Positions 37,100 through 50,131 of a stretch of DNA of 64,000 nucleotides are shown here, one piece after another. Origin of the DNA: Andrena cerasifolii. Taxonomy: Eukaryota; Arthropoda; Insecta; Hymenoptera; Andrenidae. The DNA lies in contig NC_135121.1 of assembly GCF_050908995.1 (NCBI RefSeq), positions 17,856,001 to 17,920,000 of the forward strand, given 5' to 3'. A model generated the notes under the pieces. That model saw only the letters and a program-made list of their open reading frames with translations. It ran no database searches and was not told where the DNA came from. Both the position numbers and the translations under genes were made by a program. Numbering within the stretch: the stretch's first letter is position 1; the number at the start of each line of letters is the position of its first letter.

Positions 37100-38460
37100 C
37101 CATTGTACTTCCGCTTGCACAGTCCCAATAGTGGTGGGCCAGCTCAGGTATATAATGCCCCGGGACCGCTGATTCCCCTCTTAAGGACATGCATCCGAGG
37201 GAGTAGTCACCTGTCAGAATTGACTTTCCACCCTTGACGGTTCGGGGTAGGTGCCCTGTATTTCATCACAGTCCTCTTACTAAAAGGCGCGGCCTTTCCC
37301 ACTCCGGGGCCTCATCCTCCAGGAACAGAGTCCCCATTCTTTTGCAATATGACCATTCTCACATCCTCTTTATCTGTCTCTCTAAACAATTAATCCTTCA
37401 ACACTGGATAGCTAGAAACCCAACGTGCTCACCAGCCATCCCCAGGACTGTTTAGTCTCATGTACCCTCTATCAGGACCGCGCACAGGCTAAGTCCTTCT
37501 CATAAAACCCTCGATGGCAGGACCGCGTGGAGCCATCCGGTCTCGACCCAACCCCTAAATACGATGACGCAATACACCCATGAAACACGTCTCAAGCCCT
37601 GGAGGCAGTACGAAGAATTTAATTCAAAACCACTTCCAATAGCGTTGATCGTGCAAGCCTCGACACAGAGCAGAACCCCTCCACCGCCAACTAGATCGTA
37701 TCCCAAGATCCACGTTTCTACATTTTAATGCCAACTCAAGCCAATCTGCGCAAAGAGTAAGCAATCGTCGATACAACGCCCCCATTTGCCCACAATCACC
37801 CTCCATCGTCCACAAGACTTTCAATCCCGCGTGCCTCAGGCACTCGCAGCTTTCAAGTAAAAGAAGATACAAGAAAGCAAGAGGAAGTCTGAAGAACAGA
37901 GAGAACTTCCACGAGAATCCGCTAATTCCGAGGATAAAGGGCTCAACAGCCAGAAGCTTCAGCCAGCAGCGCGAACGCCTGGGAACGCGAACTTCGCGAA
38001 CGATCCTCCCTCGGAATCGATTCCTCTCGCGCCATTATCTGATACCACCCCGATCCCCCCCAGTCCGCACGGCCCCCGGTTGCGCACGGACAGGTAGGGC
38101 TGTCCCAAAGGTGAATATCAGTATCCTCGATAGCACGCCAATATCGCGGTAAGCCCGGGGAAAATGTGTATCGCGGGCAGCTCATCTGTTTTAGCCTGTA
38201 GGCATGCAGGCGCCGCGTGCAGCCCGTGCGTCCTGGCGATTACACCGACGAGCCCCAGGTCATAACCAGCCCCGAACTAGTCCCGCGGGACTACACGGTA
38301 AATACGGGACGAGGGTGCAGCAGGGACAACTCTAAACGGACCGGCCATCCCCTAACGCGAATCACTCGCGCGTCTTTGCCGCGCTGGCCCGCAGGTGCGG
38401 ACGCGTATCCTGCTTCAAAGTGACACGCTCGGATCTGCGCACCACGTGAGCATCAGTTTG
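37100..38460 (+). other. Unclassified GC-rich segment with overlapping open frames
   Basis: Low in TE signatures. A plus-strand frame stays open from 37649 to 38152 (167 codons, no ATG). It is Arg/Ser/Pro-rich, with KKARGSL and RTSRTILPRNRF stretches, and contains a good donor-like ACAG|gtaggg at 38090. The minus strand also has several long open frames here (for example 37624-37872 and 37943-38185). The two-strand openness suggests either codon-biased sequence on one strand or chance in stop-poor DNA. No homology was recognised. Confidence 0.3.
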
Positions 38461-40459
38461 TGGTTTTGATGAAGTACCTACTAAAACTGATTTCTGGTGT
38501 ACTGGTATTTAGTTGTGTTGCTTGTAAGTTTTCTTATAATTTGCATTGTCAGCGATGAGAGTACATTCAGACTGAGGTAATGGATTTGGTTCAAATTTTG
38601 TACGCAGTGGTGTTTACTGGGTATGATAAGCGGGGCTTGAAACGGTTCCGAAAATAACAGTTTCAAAGTGTTATGTATTGGTTCTGAAGGAAATAGTTAT
38701 GACCAAATGATATTCTGAATAACTATTATAAGGAACCGAAAGAGTGACCCAAAAATGAGGCCTTTTTCGCCCCTTTGTGGTTCCACGATTTTGGAACTGA
38801 ATTTTTGTATCTAAACAATTTTTGTACCACGTGGAATCAATCGCGCTGCAAACATAATTTTATAACAGTGTTCATTACCCTTAAGCGTTCATTTTTTGGT
38901 TGTCTTACCCTACGTAGGCTAGAACCTTTATCACTCGTATCTGTGCCAAGATTATTTCGGTTCTTAGAACCGATTCCGATATCATACCCGTTTTCAACCC
39001 CTCATGATAATGTGTTAGAACCGTAGCTACGAATTTTCTGGGGAAATCGAGTTGAAGGCTCTGTCCTCTCTAGATTCAGTATCTCTGGATCTAACGTAAG
39101 GTTGATTAGCAATTGGAGATTAGATGCGAGTAGGAAAGATTGTTCGATGTCAATTACTATCCGTTCCGAATCATTATTTCTTCACATTCACTGCAACACT
39201 ACGACGAATAGAACGCCGCGATAGAGTTTCCCCAGGCGTTTTAGATGCACTTACGCCCCTCCGCGTATAAGAACGAGGAACCGTGAAATGTTCCAAACAT
39301 CTTGTTTACGTTTATGAGTACGAGTTGCAGAAGTTTATGACAATCGTTCCGCGGAAGTTTAGTGCTCCCATTAGAGCGAATATTGGTCAGCCACCCTTGG
39401 CGTTTATCTCTATGAGCCGTTAAAGGTGAAATGACCAGGCATCACGCTCTTTTGCGCTCTCGACCAATCAACGAATGAACAATCAACCGCAGGAGAAAAC
39501 TGACTCCTACACATTATAAGCCCAAGCTTCTCAGCAAGTGTAGCGGCTCTCGCGATTTCCAAAGAAAGGAGGAACGTGCCTCGAAAGGGACGTAAAGAGA
39601 AGACGACGTACTTCACTGTACCTCCGAGCCGTGCAACAGTGACGGTAATCTGACGGAAGCGTCGACGCGGAACGGCGCCGAGGGGAAATCAATAATTCGC
39701 GGTGGAAACCGTGCAGGAATTACGCGGGGGCATTAAGCGAGATACACATGTTTTGTTTCAACGTAATTAACGGCGCGCGCGCGTCCCAGCGCGGACGTCC
39801 ATCCTTTGAATGGTTCCTTTGAATGACTGACAGATGGACGTTCGGGATGACGTTAAATGTTGAATTGGGAAGGATCGAAGGGAGAGAGGGGGGGGGGCGA
39901 ACAGCAGGCTCGCGACCGCCCGAAAAGGTTTCCTTTTGCGCGCTGCTCGTTATTTTCAGATTAATCTGCTCGCCGCACGGCGGAATTCAGCGGAAAAAAG
40001 GGGGTGGGGAGGAAGAATTTGTTTCAGCGCGACGCCGAAACAAGTCGAAGCGGAAAAAGGAGAATACGGATGCAGCCGCGTGTATGAACTTTAATTTGCA
40101 GCGGCGGTGCTTGGAAAAATGTTTCGAGCTAATTTTCTGTCGGATTTACCTCCGGTGCTCGCTCGCCAGGTGGAATTTGCTCCGTGCGATCGCGTATTTT
40201 TCGCTTCGTGCTACTGATTCTCTCGTTATTTCGTGCGTCGTTCTCTTGAATAAGATTCTGGGACGCTGGTACTTTTAACGTTTCCTTGGCACCGTGAAAT
40301 TTTAAGTGGAGTAATCGAAATTCATGATACCTACCTATAGCTATTGCACTGCTGTAACAAAAGTTTCATATTATTTTTAAAGGGATTTAATAGTAGATTA
40401 TTTTTAATCACAATATTCGACAAATTATGTATTTTATATTTTATCTATGTTTTGTCTGT
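38461..40459. other. Intronic, no supported gene
   Basis: A weak hairpin at 38680-38737 (GGTTCTGAAGG and AAGGAACC arms) and a G-run near 39889-39897. Otherwise plain. Confidence 0.5.
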
Positions 40460-41140
40460 TTAAGGGGTTACGCCACCCTGAAAGTTTTGAAAACACGATT
40501 TTTTTTCTTTGCATTTTCTTATTACAAAAATTCCCCAAAATAGCCGAGTTATAGGCTTTCAACGAGGCGCGGATGGCACTTTTCTTCTTTTGCGTTTTTC
40601 TCGAAACTACATTTTCAAAGATGACCTATCAAATATCTCCAAAACTATTTGTCCGATTGAGTTCAAACTTGGCACGCATATTCTTAATGGTATTATCTAC
40701 GATGTAGCATATCAGTTTTCCCACCCTATACCCCATTCGTATATAATTAATGGTTTAAATTCGTTTTTTCATGTGAAAAACGTATAATTTTTTTCACTTT
40801 GCTCTCATTTGTGCAATAATTTTTTTTCCTCAAATCCCTACGCTACATCGGAGGTATTTTATTAAGGAACACGAAAATCATCGGGTTTTTGATTTCAGAC
40901 GAACATGTTCGTTATAATTTGTTAGGTTAGTCACGCGTGTAACGGCGGAGGAGCTTCGCGGGAGAACAAATAACTCGGTCATTTTTTAATATTTTTGTAC
41001 AGTATTCATACAATATATGCACTAATACATGCTCTACCCATAAGAAGAAAATAAATAATTTTCAACCTCATAGTATCAGTAAAAAAAATTCGTCTAGTTC
41101 AGTGCTGTTTCGAGCGCCTCAGGGTGGCGTAACCCCTTAA
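40460..41140. mobile_element. TTAA-flanked MITE, 681 bp
   Basis: TTAA at 40460-40463 and 41137-41140 bound the inverted end GGGGTTACGCCACCCTGA, identical on both sides over 18 nt. The interior is AT-rich and without a transposase. Confidence 0.85.
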
Positions 41141-43003
41141 TGATCGCTTGACATCCCATTGATCGCTATCAATTAATCGCTAGCGAAGTGTATCGAGTTC
41201 TGCCGTCCTGTGATTCATAGGTGAGTCGCGCAAAGTTTGGCGCAACTGGTTATTTTTTAACGCAGCCTCGGCTTTCTGCGCCTCTAAATCGAGGAGTGGG
41301 CGTCGTCCGACGGCCACCGTCCGAAGAATGTGCTGATTCTGACGTCTATTGACGTCACCCAGCAGGAAGACGGTATCGTCGAGTTGACATATTTGTTTAG
41401 AGCGTAACAAATAACGGTTTCTCCGTTCCAACGCGTATGTGTCGAACGCAAAAGAATACAGCTATTTTTACTGCCTCTCGGAATCAGACCGTTTCCGTAC
41501 GCTGACTAATCGTTGTCAAACATCGTCGAGCATTTGATTACTACCACAGATTCGATCACTGACAAAAGGGTTTAAACACCGTCGAATCTGTTTCTACTCC
41601 ACAATGTCCTGCAGTGAATTTGCTTCTTTCCCGCGCACAGCATCCTGTTACGTGGAACCTCCAAACTTGCCTGGGCAAAGGCAAACGAGATCTAAAGCAT
41701 TCGCGACACGGGGTTCACGGTAATCTGGTTGCACGCGCGCAAGTCATCACTTGGTGGATTTATTCAGCGGGAAAGTGGCCCTTTAAGCGCGGAACTGGAT
41801 ACGTAAAACCACGGTGACCACGGGTGAGGAACGATCCACGATCGCTCGCGAGGCATTCGGACTCTCCACTGGCGAACAATAGCCGGACACCATGCATTCC
41901 GCTCGAATATACCGGGTTTAATTTCATGTAAACTCGTTCTCAGAGAGTTGCGATTTATCGCCCGATAAATCTTGAAGACCACGGCGGTGGCCGCTCCAGG
42001 TCGGCCGGAATTAGAAACACAAGTGGTTCCTATTGTTTGCTCGAGGAATCGCATTGCTGGCAAACTTCTCCAACCTTTCACTCCCTGACTGATCACATTT
42101 CGCTGTTTGTCACTCACGACATTCGATCCTGACAATCCCTTTAACACTTCTGCTGCCGATGAGGCCTGGAATACGTGGGCCAAAGTTATAGACAAACCTA
42201 CCAACCCTCGAAATGACAAGAAATTAGTTGAACGCAGTATGGATCCCATAATTTTGTGATCTGGATTTCGCAAAAAATTACCAGCCCTTACATTGTATAA
42301 ATAATCCAGCTACCAAGCCATAGTTCCATTTTAGGCTTAAAAGACAAAAAGTACAGAAAATTTAAAATAATATTAATTATATTACTCGCTTTTAAACAAA
42401 CCGTTAAAAAACATTATAAAACAGTAAGAAGAAATTAAATATACCAAACAGAAATAAAGCTAAATAGTTTTCGTTAATTAATTAAAATGTTCAAACTATA
42501 TTTACTCAATTTCAAATCATTGAGGGTTGGTAACTTTCTGCATAACTTGGCCCTTGCAACAACTGCATACTGTATTTATACAAAACTAAATGCTACGAGA
42601 TGATCAGTGCTTCAGCCATCCTCTACGAATAGTATATCTGCAAATACATTTCCTATTCATCATCGCTAGAAACGAATACTCTGAGTTCACAGAAATGCCA
42701 GGAAACGTTATCATCTGCTTAAGAAGTTGACCAAACGTTCTAATAGAGACCCGGAGTTACTCCGCAGCCCTTTGCAACTCTATATAGACGTTAAATTCGA
42801 TACTTGTCGAATACGACAATCTGACTCTATACCTGACTGTTTCCACATCTTATCTGAATACCCAAAATTGAATGACCTACACCAACTTCCACCATTTCGC
42901 AGCCTTGCACTACAGTCTGCAATCACGTGATAAAAGCGTAATCGCGGCGCAGAAGCACGCGCAAAGCCCCCGGAAGAGTGTTTTCAGCGTCAGCAGCAAG
43001 TAG
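41141..43003. other. Intronic, no supported gene
   Basis: Frames at 41180-41431 and 41764-42273 (minus) lack motifs. AT-rich from 42280 to 42700. Confidence 0.5.
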
Positions 43004-43339
43004 AACCACGCCACCGATAGACTGCCCGCCCTCTTTCATCTTTTCCCAGGTGAGCTGAAGCTAAACGATCCGCGCTGGAAGCTGTCCTTCAGCATAGAGC
43101 TAGGATGTCTTTATCTGCTGGGGATCAAGCTCGACACAGGTTCGTATCCACGGGTGAATGGCAGGCTCTGCCGGCCCTTTATTATTTTCGATGTGGCACG
43201 AGAGCCTTGCGTTTCTGGCGCATGCACGAGCGAATCGATTGAACGCGTGTATTGGGAATCTGGAGTGGTGAATTCGCTGGTCCGTTACGGAGGCTGCGGC
43301 ATTCCTTTTCGATTCGTGTACTGCGAGGCTACGTGACGC
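43004..43339 (+). CDS. Open block with splice-like edges, possible nested plus-strand exon
   Basis: A plus-strand frame is open from just after a stop at 43001 to the stop at 43337-43339 (111 codons plus stop) with no ATG near its start. Inside it, a strong acceptor (ctttcatcttttcccag) ends at 43049 and a weaker donor (ACAG|gttcgt) starts at 43140, delimiting a 90-nt symmetric 1-1 exon. That core reads ELKLNDPRWKLSFSIELG followed by CLYLLGIKLDT, a mildly hydrophobic stretch. Past the donor the frame continues with several Cys residues. No family was recognised. It would lie inside the intron of the minus-strand gene. The same cccag|gtgagc could instead be a donor for an upstream exon. Treat it as a candidate only. 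Confidence 0.25.
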
Positions 43340-43683
43340 CGATGCGTTTCAGTTATTTGTAATTTTACTCAGGGTAAACCAACCAGTAAATGACCGAACT
43401 GATGAATCTATGGACCTTTGAGATTAATACTTCAATACATTTATGTATAACAACAAAATGACTGTTGAAATTGCAGTTAAATTTATTTTTCTTGAAATTT
43501 TTATAAAAATAATTACTTGTTATTTTCGTAATTAAAAAAAAAATTATAAAATGCAAAACGTGTAGAAGCCCAGTAAATGACCGCATACTTTTAATAAGAA
43601 TTGTACTTATTAATGTTTGATTAATACGCGTAACTAAAAATATAGGATATTAAAAGTGCAACAACACTCCATTTATAAACATA

Positions 43684-43799
43684 TAATATGTACTTTTAAA
43701 ATAAGCGAATAGTTGTAAAAAAATATACAGTAGATATTCCACAAAAAATTCCCGAAAATCGTGTTCTTTTTCGAAAGCTGACAAGGCATAACCCCTTAA
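43684..43799. mobile_element. Half copy of the 23973-24694 MITE family
   Basis: It begins in the sub-terminal block TATGTACTTTTAAAATAAGC and runs to the terminal GGCATAACCCC plus TTAA (43796-43799), nearly identical to the right arm at 24578-24694. The other arm is missing. Confidence 0.8.
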
Positions 43800-44732
43800 A
43801 AGGCCGAATGTTTGGTCACAGTTTCGAGGTATTGTTTACTCAAACCACGCTTGCTTGTTTAAACAACCCACAGATATTTATAGTACCTACTTTCCTTACA
43901 ACTCCTGCATTGAATCATCGCGCTCGTGGCAATGCCAATTAACAGAACTGTATCGCAGCCAATGAAATTCCCACGACCCTGTATACTCGTTTCCAAACAT
44001 CTATCCGGAGAAGCACCAATCGTCTAAAACCACACGACTACATCGCCAAAATAACAACGTGTACCTATGTTCGACTGCTCACTCCTGCAGCCTTCGGAAC
44101 GTTCGAAAAAGCTCAGTAGAAACTGAATCGCGTTACGATCGCGAGCAGCCGTGCGTCGTTCCATGAAAATTTATCCTCCTGGACCACGCACGCACTCGCA
44201 CACGCGCCCCAGCCGAAAGGGAAACGCAGAGGAGGGTTGGTCACCGGCTACGGGGGTGTAGCTGGCACGAAGTCAAACAGCGTTCATAATTTACGTAGCT
44301 TCGTCTGTGGTCGTGGCGGGTAAGCAACGCCGTTTGCCGCGTACTCGAGTATCACAATAATTTCGCCGAGCGTTTCTACGCCCTCGCAAAACCTGCCCCC
44401 CTCTGGTCCAGCAAGATCCAGCAACCGCCTTCGTTGTTCAATTCGAATGCAGCCACCGCTGTTGCCAACGTCGTCCGCCGATCTTTGTGGCGGTACGCTG
44501 GTTTTTACATGGCCTGCATACACGGAACGGTTTTACAATTGAATATTGCGTAGGTACCACTTGAGTGGTGGTGTACGAGGTATCGCAGAATTGTTGGCGC
44601 AGGGAGAAACTTGGTTAAGAACTTATGATACTCTCTACTTTAGGGGCAGTTTATGGGGTGTACTAATGGAGTATTTATGTATTACTAGAAAATTGCAGTG
44701 GGTTGTAAAGGAAAGGAGTAAGGGGAGATAAT
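43800..44732. other. Intronic, no supported gene
   Basis: Plain sequence up to the tandem array. GTACCACTTGAG/GTGGTGTAC near 44552-44574 forms a small imperfect palindrome. Confidence 0.5.
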
Positions 44733-45838
44733 AGTCCTCTGATTATTTATTGAATGAAGTTAGAATTGTGAAATGTTTCTTTATTACTGAGGGGACTTGG
44801 TGGTGCTTAGTACCGTCCCAAACAATTTCGAACGCAGATAACTATAGTACCATGTTCAATCTGAATTGAGAAGTTGAAATGGTAAACGATGTAAGTGCCA
44901 AGAATATAAAAGATGATTTTTTTAGTGGGAAAAGATGTGAATAACTACAACTCAACTACTACTACTTACTGTGTGAAAAATATATATTTTTCTATTAGTG
45001 TTCTCTTTTTAATGTTAGTCCTCTGATTATTTATTGAATGAAGTTGGAATTGTGAAATGTTTCTTTATTACTGAGGGGACTTAGTACCGTTCCAAACAAT
45101 TTCAAACGCAGATAACTATAGTACCATGTTCAATCTGAATTGAGAAGTTGAAATGGTAAACGATGTAAGTGCCAAGAATATAAAAGATGATTTTTTTAGT
45201 GGGAAAAGATGTGAATAACTACAACTCAACTACTACTACTTATTGTGTGAAAAATATATATTTTTCTATTAGTGTTCTCTTTTTAATGTTAGTCCTCTGA
45301 TTATTTATTGAATGAAGTTAGGATTGTGAAATATTTCTTTATTACTGAGGGGAGTTAGTACCGTCCCAAACAATTTCAAACGCAGATAACTATAGTACCA
45401 TGTTCAATCTGAATTGAGAAGTTGAAATGGTAAACGATGTAAGTGCCAAGAAAATAAAAGATGATTTTTTTAGTGGGAAAAGATGTGAATAACTACAACT
45501 CAACTACTACTACTTATTGTGTGAAAAATATATATTTTTCTATTAGTGTTCTCTTTTTAATGTTAGTCCTCTGATTATTTATTGAATGAAGTTAGGATTG
45601 TGAAATATTTCTTTATTACTGAGGGGAGTTAGTACCGTCCCAAACAATTTCAAACGCAGATAACTATAGTACCATGTTCAATCTGAATTGAGAAGTTGAA
45701 ATGGTAAACGATGTAAGTGCCAAGAAAATAAAAGATGATTTTTTTAGTGGGAAAAGATGTGAATAACTACAACTCAACTACCACTACTTATTGCGTGAAA
45801 AATATATACATTTCTATTAGTGTTCTCTTTTTAATGTT
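44733..45838 (+). repeat. Four-unit tandem array, 274-bp period
   Basis: Units start at 44733, 45017, 45291 and 45565, each with AGTCCTCTGATTATTTATTG. Units 2-4 are 274 nt. Unit 1 is 284 nt because of a 10-nt insertion (GGTGGTGCTT). Units 1 and 2 share variants (GTGAAATGTTT, GGGGACTT, AAGAATATAAAAG). Units 3 and 4 share the alternatives (GTGAAATATTT, GGGGAGTT, AAGAAAATAAAAG). AT-rich with no long frame. The array ends cleanly at AATGTT on the right. Confidence 0.95.
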
Positions 45839-48800
45839 AAGTCAAAGCATTGATTTTATAAACAGTTTCTTCTACTTTACTCCAAGTTCGTAAATGTGGA
45901 GCTGCACCCCTCAGCAGCAAGGTCCTCAATTAACGTAGCACTCCGTTTCACCGCCCTCCACAATCGCCAAAATCGCGGCAGCGGGACGCGCAGAACAACG
46001 CACTAACGATCGATGAAAGGGATGGTTCGATTAGAAGGAACGAACGTGGAGAGATCAGCTGAACGAGCGTCGTTCGGATCTCGACGCAGACAAAGGATGG
46101 ACGTGATCTCGAAGAAGGGGTGACGTGTGGTCGGGAGCCGAGGCGAGAAAGAAGTTTCCAAGCGACAGCACCGTCGAGAATTTAGGAGCGAATCGGCGGC
46201 AAAGGAGTCGCGCGGACGCTGAATAGCTTTAACGAAGGGAGCTGCAAGCTTTCTCACACGTGTCCGTGCGAAAAGCTCCAAGCTCGCCGGTTAAATCTTC
46301 TCAGCCTTTAGCCTCCTACCACGGGCCTGGCACCGGAGATCCCCTTGGCGCTCGATAGTCACGGGAACACACAGTTCACGTGCAACCGCCAGCTACGAGG
46401 GGGTTGGCTGCTAGGGGGCCAGTGGGGTGAAAGTTGGTCTCGTGCACACGGTCGACTGCTACGTGTCCCTTAACTCCCTCTTAAATACGTGATGCCAGGG
46501 ATAACGGGCGGCTGGTTGGATTCCGTGAGCGTCTCGCGGAGCTGGCAGGACGTGTGCGCGCACGGGATTAAGATTCGATCAGTGATCACAGTTCGAAGAA
46601 AAAGCGACGCTGCGCCGCTCTCGGAGGCCGCGCTATTAACCGTTATCTCGCGGCAGATAAGGGGCGAGAGATACGGAGGCGGGGACGGGCTCGAAATTTC
46701 AGATAAGCGCGGCTCTCGCCCGGCTCTTTTAACGCCGCTCCCGGTGGCCACGTAATATGAATTCGGCCGCTTTATCGACTACACCGTTTCGCGGGCGGAA
46801 GTGTGTCGATTCCGTTGGTTTATCGGCGCTGGCAGTCGCTGGCAGCTGGGGGTGGTTTGTGGTCGCCGCGTGTCACTGGGGAGCGGAGTAGCGGGAACGG
46901 TTGAGGGATGTTCTTCTAGTGCTCTGTGCTTATAACACTTCGATCTTTCATACCAATAATGGAAGTTCAACGTTTGTGTTTTCGCAGAGAATCGGGTATT
47001 CGAGGCAACACCGGTTCGTGTAATATGTATATATATATATAAAAAATACTTTAAACATTCCACCCGTTTCCCCGAACGACCCAGCTAAAAAGTTCAGCCA
47101 TAAAAAGCTATTAAACGCCCCCGCGCAATTAAACGCCGCAGCTGGTAGCTCCGAAAAAGCGTTTGAAATTTCTCCAAGCGGAAGGTGACCAGCGCGCCGC
47201 GGCGCTCCAGTTCGAAAAATTCCTGCGAAGCCGGCAGCGGTTCGCGGGCCACGTTTCGCCGAAAGTGCGGTGCAAAAACAGGAGGAAAAAGAACGGTGGA
47301 AGAGAGGATCGTTCTCTCACCTCCCGTATCCACCTGAAAGGACAGGCGCCGCGGAGAGGGGAGAAAGGGAACGATTGTCCCGAGCAGGAAAACGCCTGAA
47401 ACTTCTGCGTGTTCGGCTGGCAGCAGTTTAAGTTTCCGCAGGGTCGAAGTTATAACGAGAATTGCTCTGCCCGCAAAGTTTTCCAGGCCGAGTCTCGCGT
47501 GTACACACTCTCCCCCTTCCAGCAGGATTTTTCTCCCCTATCCATCGAGTTTCCCGCGTGTGTGCAACCCTTCATCCCGTTCGGCCCACACTCTCCCTCG
47601 CCCTTTTCCCCGCTGGGGGCTCGCATTCGCGCGGCGCATGCTCCGCGGGAATTATTCGCGTGCACGCCCGCCCCCTCCCCGGTGTGTTCGCCATGTAAAC
47701 CACCGCCGTACCCGCAGACATTTCGTTTTTTTTTTCCCCCCCTCCTACATCCCCGTACCCACCGCCAGCGCGAAACCCACGTCTCCAACCTCCGCGAGCC
47801 ACCCTCCGCGCCGTGGTTCGCGGCTCGGTGCTCTTTTTCTCAGCTGCTCGACGGTATTCGCGCGGCGAGAATAAAACGCTGGCATATTTCAGACTTATTG
47901 CCCCGCGCGACGAGTATTCCCCGCCGCCTTTATTGCGCCTAGTTTCATTCTTTCCCGGTTTATGGTATTACCACGCGGCAGCCGGCGTTACACGCGTCCC
48001 CACGTTCCTTGGGACGCTCGACGTCGCCGCGAGCTCGTCCCTGCTCCCGCGGATTCACCGAAACCTGCCAGGCGTGACGGACCTGGGGAAAGGGTTGCTT
48101 GGAAGGCGCGAGGTAGATAGATTCTTAAGAATAGTGATTCGAGGACTTGACCTGGTGGCTGGGTTGTTTCTTAAATAGGATCGCTCAGCCGTGTGTTCCG
48201 TCCTTGGACGGAATTTGGTATCCGGCGCCTTGAAAGAAGTGTTTATTTCGAGGACACAGTATTCTTAAAGAAAGCGCGAGTTTTCCTATTCGAGGCGCCA
48301 GTTTCCTGGCGTGCAAGAGGGTTTTCGTAAAGCCTCATTGTCCTCAGTCAGAGGTCCTCCGATAGACGCCGGTCTCCCACGTCGCTGACTTTCTCACGAC
48401 GAATTTTCCATTTCCCTAATTATTAGGAGATGGTCTTATTTGACACCCTTGATGGGAGTTATGCCGGATTGCACCGATAAAGCTACAGGATTTGGTAAGA
48501 CGACGGGACGCCACCCGCACGGAGTCCACACTGTGTCGCGTGCTGCTCGTTAAATCAGTTGCCAGAAAACCATCATCAGGGCAAGCTCACAAGTTCATCA
48601 ATACGTAGTAAAAGCATTGTATATATCCGCGAATAACTGTAGTCTTCAATAAATTTAATAAGATTAGGAGATACTGTGATACAATTTTTTTTTTCAAATT
48701 CTCCCTAATCCGCACACAGTCTCCGTCGCCATTAATTTTCCGCCAGGAAGCGTCGTCCAGATACAAGTGTCGGACGCGCACCTACGCTGCGAATGAAGAA

Positions 48801-50131
48801 AGGACGTACGGCTGAAACACCGTGAGTGAGGAGTTGATTGAAGGCGAATGAACTCGCTTTTGCTCGCTCAAACTCCTTCCGCGAGTGTAGGTGTTCAGTT
48901 GTAAAGAGTTCGTTGGTTTTTATTGGGTTTTTAATTGCTTGAGAGGCGCAAGGTAAGAAATCGAGGAAGTTCTATCATGAATATGAGTAGATATTTCTAT
49001 GCTTCAATGGAGAGTGGAGAGATTAGACAGGGTAGTAACGTCGAGATAGCGAATTATACAAATGTACAGAGTTGCGAAGTGTAGTGTAGCAGTTTAGGTT
49101 ATTCGGTATCCTATGAAGTTCCAAGAGGTCCTCACTTCTGATCTTAGTTCTAACTTCCAAGTTGCTCTAAGTTAACAGACGAAATATTCCGAAGCCCAAT
49201 TTTCCGAGGACTAATTTAATCAAGCAATTTGCCAAAATCTATCGGTTCTAATGACGGAAGAAGCAAATAGTCCCTGGCGGAAACATATACCTTCCACTGT
49301 CCGTCGCTCCGAAGTATAATTTATCCGTCGAGCATTCATTTGGCCATAAGAAGCGCACAAAAGCATCAGACTTCCCTCGCCACCAATGGGAACGCTATCA
49401 TCGCGCAACGAATGACGCGTTAAATCAAGCCTCTGTATAATCATCGTTGTAGAATACCAATCAATTATTTTGGTACGCGTTGTAAATGTTTAAAGTAATA
49501 CTCGACTAATGAATTCGCGTAATTATGGCCGGCCGATGATTAAAATATATTTGAGTATTTACTCTGCTGCTCGAACGTTAATGAAATTCATTTGAGATAC
49601 GTAATCCGCGTTTTGCGTACACGACCGCAACCCAACGAAATTTACGCAGCTTCCATTATTCTTCCCGGAAGGTTTACACGAGCTGCGCGATCATTCCCGT
49701 GTAAATCGACGGCGCCCATTGATTCGCAAGCACCCGTGAAAATCCCCGTTCTGAAAATCCTACGTCAGAGAAGTCCACGGAACGCTTCCAGACGCAACGC
49801 TCGAGAAAATCTCTGTCCTATTTCGATCTTCTGCCTCGCAGCTCGAAATATACAACTGCCTTTGCCTACTCGCTTTAGAAACAGCCGGAGTACCCATCGC
49901 GTTTCAATTTCGACGTTCGAATTCCAACTTGTCAGACGTTGGCTGACTATAACTGTACCTACGCTACTTACGCTACCTTTTATCGCCGTTCCGAGACTAC
50001 TGCTATTATCGTCGCTCTAGTCTGTAGTCAGTTAGGTAAATAGACACGAATTCTTGTGTTCTGGCATTCCTCGCGACGGCTTTCAGGTTTTTCGTAATAT
50101 AATTTAATATCGCTGCACTGTAAGCAAGTGC
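45839..50131. other. Intronic, no supported gene
   Basis: Strongly GC/CpG-rich from about 45950 to 48350, producing several overlapping frames (for example 47409-47942 plus, 47450-47788 minus) that are Pro/Arg-rich and compositional. A donor-like GCGCAAG|gtaaga at 48954 lies about 55 nt after a TTCAGTT string. Confidence 0.45.

Noticed and set aside
44733..45838. Regularly repeated units as a CRISPR array
   Set aside because: Units are contiguous 274-bp tandem copies with no spacers, in a eukaryotic context.
47409..48178. Clustered 76-177-codon frames
   Set aside because: Pro/Arg-rich in all frames and both strands, as expected from CpG-rich DNA with few stops. No splice sites or motifs.
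48890..48960. TTCAGTT initiator followed by GCGCAAG|gtaaga as a 5' non-coding exon
   Set aside because: Both motifs are short and common. Nothing downstream supports a transcript.
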